A stretch of DNA of 64,000 nucleotides, taken from positions 81,497,501 to 81,561,500 of the forward strand of contig CM027378.1 in assembly GCA_015680905.1 (NCBI GenBank), given 5' to 3'. The position numbers were made by a program, and so were the translations under genes. This document shows, one piece after another, positions 56,101-64,000 of the stretch; the first letter of the stretch is position 1, and each line of letters opens with the position of its first letter. This DNA comes from Coptis chinensis (taxonomy: Eukaryota; Streptophyta; Magnoliopsida; Ranunculales; Ranunculaceae). Below the pieces are notes generated by a model that was given only the letters and a program-made list of their open reading frames with translations, did not search any database and was not told where the DNA came from.

Positions 56101-58321
56101 ATAGTTTGTCCTACTTGTCAATACTTGAACAAAGCAGATGATCTGTTAGGTTACTATAATCCTAAGTTACATTGACACAGATACGTGTGTCTGTATCCGA
56201 CAAGGACACGAAGTGTCAGACACGACACGGTGAAATATTAATTATTGAGGTATATCAAATACAAATGTGTTCGTGTGTGTCCGACACAGACACGTGGATA
56301 CGTATCTGACACGGATTTTTTTTTAAATTATGGCGTGTCCATGTAACATAGCTATAATCTAAAAGGTTTAGAAAATTTGTACAGCCAGAATTAAGGGAAA
56401 CCCGAATCTGTTTAATGGTGGTATCAGATAACAGGTATGCAATTGCCATAAAGGGCTCCCCAAGATTTATTTAAAGAGATATAGTACCGTCTATTGGTTT
56501 AATATATAGTTATAGACAAAGAACTGATCAAGATGATCAAGATGGGCCATCCAATAGGATTTTCTTGGGGTAGTGGATGGATAATTCACGTGTTCAGCAA
56601 AAACCAGCACATTTAAAAGAATCGATATTCTTAAGGAAATTGCCCTTCAAGGCTTCAACCAAGTTAAAAACCAGACATCTCTGACAGTTGTGAGCAGGCA
56701 AGCATAAAACACACATAACAGATTCTTATTGACTAAGCACATAAATAGATACACATGTGGAATACTAGGAAATGAAAGACCTTAATGTTGATGGTCTAAT
56801 CTATCTTTCTAAATTAGACTAAAACATTAGGATGGAAAATAAAAACTTAAGTCTGACCATGCTCCAGAATAATGATTTGACAATGACATGACCTTAATGT
56901 GTACGATGTCTATGAAAGAGAAAGAAATGAACACATCTCCTACTCCTTCCCTATCCTTCCCTAGATGCACATCTTCAAAATTACCAGTTAGTTATGGTAT
57001 TTCAAACAAAACAATTCACAACTTTTGAGTGTATCCAAAAAAAAAAAAAAACTTCTGAATGTATCAACAAATACATGAAAGGATTGGTTTTGTTATCACT
57101 ATTATACCAAACCTCCAATATATATTATTGACATGTTAGAGGGATTGAGAATGTTGCATATTAAGTATAAATATAATGGTTTCACAATGTTGCCACTATA
57201 CCGAACACTGAAAAAAGGATCAAGAATTCACTGCAGTATGGATATGATTCTCAATAAACTAAGAAGGATTCTTGAGAGTAGACACATACCTGATATGCAG
57301 GAGTATTGTCAGTAGGACCGCCATTAGCATGCTTTGTGAAAACAAAGTCCCCAATGACAAGTGAAGGCCTTTTCTCAGCCAGACCAGGAACCTCCAGAGC
57401 CAGGAAATATCTTCTCATCCGCATCGTGACACATTCCATGTCATGTCTATGCATTTCTTCCTAAAGCAACAAATCGGTGATTTTAGAGAGAGAGAGAGAT
57501 GGGGGTACTATTTGCTCTAAACATAAAGTAAAGTTTACCTCCAATTTTAATTCCTCCATGGTAATTAAAGTGCTGAAGAAAGCTCCATAGCTCTCTCGAG
57601 TTAATCCATCTGAGATAACTTCAGGTAGTTGCTTACTCTCCAATAACTCCCTTGTCTCAGGAGGAATATTGAATTGAGGGAGCCTATACCTGAAACCTTG
57701 AGACCCTGGCCTCGCAGGACGAGTTCCTGACACATATTCAGTCACAGCAAATCGGTTCTTTCTTTGTGGTCTTGAGTATGGCTTCCTTGAAGCAAGAGAC
57801 AGAGAAATACTATCTTCGACTAAGAGAAAAACTACTCGTTCAATCGTATCTTCCCCCACAGTAAAGTGCACAACAGTAGTATGCAGCCCAGTTTCTTTTG
57901 GTTTACAAGAGAGCCAGATAGTCAATGTCTTGTATGGCTGAAGTACTCTATCCTCAAGAGCAAAGGTCTCCAAAAACCCATCAACGTCTTCAATATTTGA
58001 ATTAGCTGAAGGGGGTTTCATTAGAGATAAAGTGTAAGAGTCCTCGGGGTTTGAGCAGAAAATCTTAACTGCCCACAGATCAATCGGTTCAGAAGTGGTA
58101 TTGTTGATCGTGACCGAATCTGAAGCAGTTTCTCCTACAAGGACTGACTGAGGTTTCTCACTAGCAAAAGGAAACGGAACGGATATAATAACAGGTCCCT
58201 CTTCCGACGGATTGTAGTTACAAACAGACTTATCTATCTGATAATCTATAAAACCAATTTCCCCTTTATCTCCAATTACAGAACATTCATCATCCGAACC
58301 CGAACCCCAACCAGTACCCAT
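53132..58321 (-). CDS. SDE3: RNA helicase SDE3 (MOV10-like, RNA silencing)
   Basis: Four coding exons on the minus strand (57539-58321, 57290-57460, 54350-55807, 53132-53656) join in phase 0 and give 978 residues, close to the Arabidopsis protein. The N-terminal region ends in [12 protein letters not shown] basic sequence and REL/LPQFNIP. The SF1 (UPF1-like) helicase motifs follow: GPPGTGKT at about 422-429, DEAG at about 546, [16 protein letters not shown] and ITRAR. The C-terminal 120 residues carry about six SDxW repeats of about 19 residues (SDSWKP, SDGWNS, SDDWKS, SDPWMS, SDGWK). In Arabidopsis, SDE3 acts with RDR6 in amplification of silencing and binds Argonaute through GW motifs; this tail fits that role. 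All borders are GT-AG and no stop interrupts the frame. A leader intron lies at 58363-58600. Confidence 0.96.
53770..53920 (-). other. unexplained exon-like piece in SDE3 intron 3
   Basis: Inside the intron between exons 3 and 4 the minus strand reads [20 protein letters not shown], then [20 protein letters not shown] and LSNKK. It ends at a GT donor and follows a possible AG acceptor. The composition looks coding. I do not know the family; it does not belong to SDE3 as I know it. It may be a captured fragment, next to a poly-A/T tract at 53940-53959. Confidence 0.4.
55808..57289. other. SDE3: SDE3 intron 2 (1.48 kb)
   Basis: The intron is bounded by GT at 57288-57289 and AG at 55808-55809 (minus strand). 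Apart from the repeat at 56165-56325 I see no feature in it. Confidence 0.85.
56165..56325. repeat. dispersed repeat rich in 'gtgtccgacac' words, in SDE3 intron 2
   Basis: Copies of 'gacacg', 'gtgtcc(g/a)acac' and 'acacg(t/a)..ggata' run in both orientations, with an inverted layout ('cacagatacgtg' against 'cacgtggatacgtatctg'). It looks like a small non-coding transposon. It does not touch the exons. Confidence 0.6.
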
Positions 58322-58362
58322 AATTAAAATGATCTAACTAGCAAGATTAGACACTATAAAAC

Positions 58363-58600
58363 CTGTCAAAACAAAAAAGATTCAAAATGTGTCATTTAAT
58401 CAAATAGTAGTAACAATACCCTCATACTCATCTACTTTCATCCAATGTGGGTACAATAAACTGTACAAACCCATTCAAAAGGAACAACCAGTGGAGAAAT
58501 GTAAGAAAGGACAAAACTTACATGATTATAATTTACAACACTAAACATAGGCATCAAATGATATACAAATAAATGACAAGTTGAAAAAAAAGACACTTAC
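58363..58600 (-). other. SDE3: intron in the SDE3 5' leader
   Basis: On the minus strand AAAGTAAGTGTC at 58600 is a strong donor and TTTTGACAGGT at 58363 a strong acceptor. The remaining leader exon runs 58322-58362. Leader introns often raise expression in plants. Confidence 0.6.
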
Positions 58601-59016
58601 TTTAGATGAAAATCCTCCAAAGGGTGTTATGAGAGGAGATAGAGAAAGGGAAAAGGCAGCCTAATAATGGGGCTTCTCCTCCTTTTTTGTATACTGAGTT
58701 GAACTGACAAAGTGACAACTAATAATATAGCCTTCTCAAAGGAAACTAATCTGACCCCACAACTTTGTTAAAGGGGACCCACACATATTCTCTTGTATTT
58801 TCGTGTGAGTTGGAGCACGTGAAGTGCACGTGTTCGGTTAAAATTGTTATTCCAAACATATATGCTTCTTCCTGCTTTAACATTCAACCAACCAAAAGAA
58901 AAATTGGAGTAACAGAGACAAACTAAAACTACTGAAAGAAAAAGGAAAAAAAATTACTGGATACACACCAAGCTCCATTCACCCAGTAACAATTAATTTG
59001 TAGTATTACCCCTCAA

Positions 59017-59759
59017 TAGGGGTGTAAAAACGGCCCTCAAGCCCTCGGCCCGCTTGACCCGACCCGGCCCATAAACAAAAAAAGCCCTCAAATTTAAGCC
59101 CGCATACAATTTGAGAGCAGGGCCGGCCCGACCCTCATGTTTTGAGGGGAGGGTAAGGGCCTAGATATAGAAACATGAGGCGGCCCTCTCCGACCCTCCC
59201 TCTAAAAGCCTCACAAAAGCCCGTATTAAGGCCCTCATTGATATTTAGATTTTCTAAACAAAATTACGATAATACCCTTAGTTATGCATTATAATGTCTT
59301 TGATGGAGGTTCTCTCTCTTGTAATGAATATATTGTTAGAATATGTGAATATATTCTATAGGATACAAACATATTATATGGATATATCTACATCCCATAG
59401 AATATATTCATATATTCTATTAGATATGTTAATGAAGTTTGATAAGTTTTCAAGAATTTTTTTAATGAATATGTTAATCGCTTTAATGAAATCTGATAAA
59501 ACCAAATATGTTAATGAAGTCTAAACAAGTTGTATTCAAGAGTTTTGAATAATTGACAAGTTATGCGACCCATAGACCCCGCCCCAGGCCGCCCACGCTT
59601 TTAAAGGGGTGAGAGGTGAGGGCAAGGGTCATAATTCAAGTGTTAGCCCTCACAGGGCCGACCCTCCTAGCATAAAGATTTGGATCAACCGACCCCTCAA
59701 ATCATATGGGCTTTTATGATTTGAGGGGCGGCTCTCTACCCCGACCCATTACACCCCTA
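59017..59759. mobile_element. non-autonomous hAT element
   Basis: The left end TAGGGGTGTAAAAACGG and the inverted right end TAGGGGTGTAATGGG form the terminal repeats. CCCCTCAA flanks both sides (59009-59016 and 59760-59767), an 8-bp duplication. It is 743 bp, with 'gccctc' and 'ggcccg' rich ends and an AT-rich centre, and codes for nothing recognisable. Confidence 0.9.
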
Positions 59760-59767
59760 CCCCTCAA

Positions 59768-60468
59768 GGCCATTGGCCACAGTCGAATTTCCAACCAGAA
59801 CTCCAGAATTAGTCGAGATGCACGTAAGCTGGCCCGGACACCGGTTAGCATAAAAATAAAATTTATTTTTATTTTTATAATTACTGTTTTATTAGTCTAA
59901 GAAAATGAAGTTACAAAAGTACCAGAGAACTGCATAGTTCTGGAGGCCCCTGTCTCAAAGACAATCTAGCTAAGTCACGGATGAGCCCGTTGCAAATTAT
60001 TGGCACACAAAATGCACACATTATTCATTTATACCCTAAAATTTGTTTCAGGCAATTTAGACTCTATACTTGGCAAATGGCATCACTGTTGTTCGGGACT
60101 CGGGACAATTAAATCCAACACTTGAAAACGAGTAGTGCTATACTGACCCACTTATTTGACCTATTATTTCAACCTATTGATGTGTTAAAAGAGGTGGCAT
60201 CTCCACATCAGGGCCCACAATTTTTAGACTCTTTTATTTTTAGTTATATAACTGGTCCGCGAAAATGAAAAATCTTTCCACTTCCCACGATTTTTTTCCC
60301 TAAAAATAAGAAATGAAACAAAGAGAAAAATGATGACCCTCTTTCTTCTCCGTCTCTTCTTCTTCTTCTACCAAAAAAAAAAAAATACAAAACGACTTTA
60401 CGTCAGAAATATAATCTTCATCATAATAGTAAGGTAAATAATCCTAAACTTTTCTTGTTTTTTAAGGA
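59768..60468. other. upstream region of the FAR1-like gene
   Basis: No coding sequence. A pyrimidine-rich leader-like tract (60340-60370) and a possible acceptor 'tttttaag' at 60466 directly before the ATG suggest a leader intron. Confidence 0.45.
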
Positions 60469-62751
60469 ATGGATGGATTTAGTCAAGATGAAAATGAGGA
60501 TGTAGTAGATGTTGACGAGTATACTGATGAAGATGAGGTTGAGGTTATACCAGATGATGATGAGGATATAGAGAATGTATTTGTTCAAGAAGAAAATAAA
60601 TTGGAGTTGAATGTCGGAATGATTTTTGATAGTGTTGCTGATTTATTTGAGTACTATTTGAAATATGGCAATGAAAATGGCTTTCCAGTTAAGAAAAGAT
60701 CATCAAGGACTGACGATAACGGGGAGGTTCGATGGGTGGCTTTTGAATGCTCTCGGTCAGGCAAAACAGAGAGCACATCAAGAAATGTTTTCAAATTGCA
60801 TCCAACCACCAAAACTGAATGCAATGCAAGGCTTAGGGCTGTTTTATGCCCCAATGGGAAGTGGCGCGTGACATCGGTTGCGTTTGATCATAATCACGTG
60901 CTGAGCCCAGGAAAATCACAATTTTACAAGAAGAACCGTGGCTTGAAACCATCTGTAAAAAGAAGGCTTGAACTGAATGATATGTCGAGTATTAAACCTA
61001 GCAACAATTATCACGCCTTTGTTACAGAAGCGGGTGGTCATGAGAAGGTGCCATTTTTAGAGAAAGATTGTCGCAATCATCTTGACAAAGTAAGACGGTT
61101 AAGACTCGGTAATGGAGATGGTGCGGCAGTTGAAAACTACTTCGCAAAAATGCAGGCTAACAACTCAAATTTTTTTTCTCTGATGGATTTAGATAGAATT
61201 GATGGCAGGATAAAGAATATCTTTTGGGCTGATGCAAGGAGTAGAGTGGCATAAGAAGAGTTTGGCGATGCCATTACTTTTGACACGACATACTTAACAA
61301 ATAAGTATGACATGCCTTTTGCCCCTTTCGTTGGTGTGAACCATCATGGACAGTCAATGTTATTGGGGTGTGCTTTGATTTCGAAGCAGGATACAGTTAC
61401 ATTTTTTTGGGTTTTTCGGACTTGGCTACAATGTATGGGTGGTCGTGCTCCTAATGCAATAATAACTGATCAAGACAGAGCTATGCAAAATGCTATTGGG
61501 AGTGTCCTCCTGAGCACACGACATCGGTGGTGTTTATGGCATATAATGAAAAAATTGCCTGAAAAGTTAAAGGCTCATAAAGAGTACGAGTCTATCAAGT
61601 TTGCAATGCAACGTGCAATCTATGAGTCTGTGACTATTGATGATTTTGAAGAAAGTTGGAAGAAATTTATCGAGAAATTTGATCTTAAAAAAAATGATTG
61701 GTTGAATGGGTTGTATGAGGAGAAAACTCGCTGGGTTCCTGTGTTTGTAAAGGATACTTTTTGGGTAGGAATGTCAACTACTCAAAGAAGTGAGAGCATG
61801 AATTCATTCTTTGATGGGTATGTAAACTCCAAGACTACCCTGAAACAGTTTGTCGAGCAGTATGAAAATGCACTACGAAACAAGGTAGAGAAAGAAAACC
61901 AAGCAGATTTTATCTCATTCAACTCCCGAGTCCCTTATATTACTCATTATATGATGGAGAAGCAGTTTCAAGATAGTTACACAACTGCAAAGTTTAAGGA
62001 GTTTCAGACAGAGCTAACAAGTAAGATTTACTGTGACATGTCTCAAGTTAAAGAGGATTGTGGTATTCAAGTGTATGAAATTTTAGAAGATAAAGGATTG
62101 GATCGGCAAACAACTTTTACTGTTTCGTTAAACTTAAATGACCTGGATATTAAGTGCAATTGTCGTTTGTTTGAGTTTAAAGGAATCCTATGTAGACATG
62201 CTCTTACGGTCTTGATTCACAAAAAAGTGCAAAAGGTGCCTGAAAAATACATTCTTAGGCGATGGAGGAAAGATGTAAGGAGGCAACACACAAAGGTTAA
62301 AATCAGTTACTTTGATTGGCTGCAAAAAAACCGATAATGAACGGTATGACAGGATGTGCAAAGTCTTTTATGAAGTTGCAGACTTGGCAACTATAACGAA
62401 GCTAAGACGAGATTGGTTGTTGATCGGATTAAGTTATTATGCAAGGAACTGAATGAAGATGAAGGAGCATGGGGAAGTAGTTTGCCAAATTCGTTGTCAG
62501 GCATCGAACATCATGATAGATCATCAAGTCATGACATTATTCCTATGTGTAAGCAAAATGGAATTGTTCGGAGTCCATTGGCAGTCCGTAGTAATATAGG
62601 TCGACCGCCTTTTAAAAGGAAGGAGTCTAAGGGGGAACAAGTTGTTAGAAAGAAAAAGGAACAAGAGAAGAAAGTGAGAGAAAAAGAGAAAGAGGTCAGT
62701 GCTGGAAGTGTCTTTGGTAACCTAAACTCCGATAAGGTAGCAAGCAAATGA
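60469..62751 (+). pseudogene. FAR1-RELATED SEQUENCE-like gene, disrupted
   Basis: From ATG 60469 an acidic N-terminus (DEDEVEVIPDDDEDIENVFV) leads to the FAR1 DNA-binding region (about residues 50-145: GMIFDSVADLFEYYLKYGNE, CSRSGK, CNARLRAV, DHNH). The MULE-type transposase core follows (ITFDTTYLTNKY at about 270, IITDQDRAMQNAI at about 333, HRWCLWHIMKKLP), then a SWIM zinc finger (CNCRLFEFKGILCRHAL, about 562). Such proteins descend from Mutator-like transposases and act as transcription factors in light signalling. A TAA at 61252-61254 splits the frame, most simply one base from Tyr. An extra A near 62324-62330 shifts the frame, and a second indel near 62385 restores it (KTRLVVDRIKLLCKELNED). 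A nuclear-localisation-like basic tail (RKKKEQEKKVREKEKE) follows. A recently lost gene or a decayed MULE are both possible. Confidence 0.85.
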
Positions 62752-62852
62752 CTAACACAAATCTCAATTACTCAGTTGTCATTTATTGCACTTAATATAT
62801 TTTATTCAAACTGATACTTATATGTATATAACTTATTGTACTATCTTTGTAG

Positions 62853-63587
62853 GATTCAACTGGTGGATTAGAAGTTATCGAGCTTGGTGGGACACAAGAA
62901 AGTATTACAATGAAGGTTCGTAGCTTACTTTGCTCTCGGTTATTCTTTAAATAAATACTACTTCATATTCTACAAATTTTCTATTGAGCTTTGATGTTTT
63001 TGTGTCGTGATTTTGTTTCTTGTGCAAATGCCACTTTTTGAACACTTTTTGAACAAATGTAGGACCATGGAAGAAATGCCCCTCATGCCAATCATCCTTA
63101 CAATTCGATTGATGTCGGCTTTCCTCTTCATTTGCAGGTTATTAGTTATTATCTGTTCATATAATATTTGTCAATGTCTCTTCCTTAAATATCTTATAAA
63201 TATATAGGACACTAGAGGAACCTTTCCTTTTCGTTGTGGCAGCCATCTGAATAACTATATTGGTGCCGACTTTCCTCTTCATGTCCAAGTGTGTACTTTT
63301 GCCCTGTTCTCTGTCCTGTTTTCTTACAGTGCAGATGTCTTATACTAAGAATGTTACAATTGCAGGAGAATGGAGATAATTTTCCTCGTGCCTATCCTCC
63401 AAATAATTTTTTGGGTATCAACTTTCCACTTCAAATTCCGGTAACTTATTTTTCTATTTTTATATTGCAAATAAGTTACCCCCCTTTTACTACTACAAAC
63501 TTACAAACATCATTGGTGTCACAGAGTTGCCATTACGCTTTTTGGAGTGGGGGTGATATGCCATTTAGTAGACACAATACACCTTAG
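62853..63587 (+). pseudogene. 3' mini-exon series of the FAR1-like gene, with three similar exons
   Basis: After 62751 short exons with clean AG/GT borders follow, all phase 0. The first (about 62853-62915) reads DSTGGLEVIELGGTQESITM. Exons at 63063-63137 (25 codons), 63208-63288 (27) and 63366-63440 (25) resemble one another: HPYNSIDVGFPLHLQ, HLNNYIGADFPLHVQ and PPNNFLGINFPLQIP. A last exon (63525-63587) ends PFSRHNTP and TAG. The repeated 'N....(G/D).(D/N/G)FPL.(L/V/I)' pattern indicates tandem exon duplication. I do not recognise the domain. They may belong to the FAR1-like transcript or to a neighbour gene. Confidence 0.6.
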
Positions 63588-64000
63588 AAGGTGGATGAAG
63601 ACATGAGCTGGTCATTGATGTGTTATCTATTTTTTGTATAAATCATTTACGGTTGTACCAGTGACGATGAGGGCACTGAAAACTCACCTGGACAGGACAA
63701 AGAATCTTCCATTTGTGAAGAAAATTTCAGATTTTCGCTTGCTATTCCTGCTGTCAAGGTTCCCTAATGCTAATATTCCTGCGTTAGCAGAGTGTGTGCA
63801 AACAGAAACATCAGTACCAGAAGGTTGCCAGCTACTAATAGATTCAATGGCTAATGCTTCTTGACTTGGAGGGTCTTGATGTGGTCCTTTGCCTTGGTTA
63901 TGCAGTGGAGATTATATTACAAGTCAATTATTGGCTGTGATGTATGTGTAGAGTGATCAGTTGGTTTTTGGTTATTCAAAACAATGTTTCATGACGATCA
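63588..64000. other. 3' flank of the FAR1-like locus
   Basis: A plus-strand stretch near 63660-63770 (TSDDEGTENSPGQDKESSIC, then FRFSLAIPAV) has coding texture but cannot be assigned. The rest shows nothing I can name. Confidence 0.3.

Noticed and set aside
63634..63864. Open frame of 76 codons near the window end
   Set aside because: No recognisable domain and no clear splice links; left as unassigned.

Overview
This is nuclear DNA of a flowering plant, probably a eudicot. Genes have short exons and GT-AG introns, there are two nuclear tRNA genes, and the plant-only families are clear: GPI-anchored lipid transfer proteins, the RNA helicase SDE3, FAR1-related proteins, PMD proteins, and CACTA, PIF/Harbinger, hAT and Helitron elements. 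About three quarters of the window is transposon-derived. All calls come from reading the sequence; no database search was run.

Layout. 1-2260 is the 3' end of an LTR retroelement. 2270-7067 is AT-rich with small repeats. 7068-10670 is a 5'-truncated LINE on the minus strand. 11032-11056 and 38168-38196 look like Helitron 3' ends. Between them lie a broken LSM7 copy (11529-11800) and a four-deep nest: a PIF/Harbinger-like element (12889-38107, duplicated TAA) is split by CACTA-1 (13917-34878, duplicated TGT), which is split by CACTA-2 (15263-32310, duplicated GCC), which contains a LINE fragment (about 24390-25756). Without its insert the Harbinger-like element is about 4.25 kb. It carries a SANT-type ORF1 and, where a DDE transposase gene would be expected, a decayed plant mobile domain (PMD) gene. 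CACTA-1 carries ClpX exons. CACTA-2 carries its own TNPA/TNPD-type genes (frameshifted) plus fragments of an NDR kinase and an F-box gene.

38199-44955 holds same-strand fragments of an ABCC transporter, a DUF3067 gene and actin, in the style of Helitron gene capture. 44956-47460 holds a small Helitron-like element, a MITE with a 10-bp target duplication, and a 349-bp tandem repeat.

47578-64000 is the gene-bearing part: tRNA-Ala, an LTPG-like gene whose second intron holds a hAT element with an NFD4-like exon, tRNA-Ser, a second LTPG-like gene, SDE3 on the minus strand (complete, 978 residues, with a tryptophan-rich repeat tail), a small hAT element, and a FAR1-like gene with one premature stop, two compensating frameshifts and a 3' series of similar mini-exons. 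The two LTPG genes and SDE3 look intact; nearly everything else is mobile or decayed.
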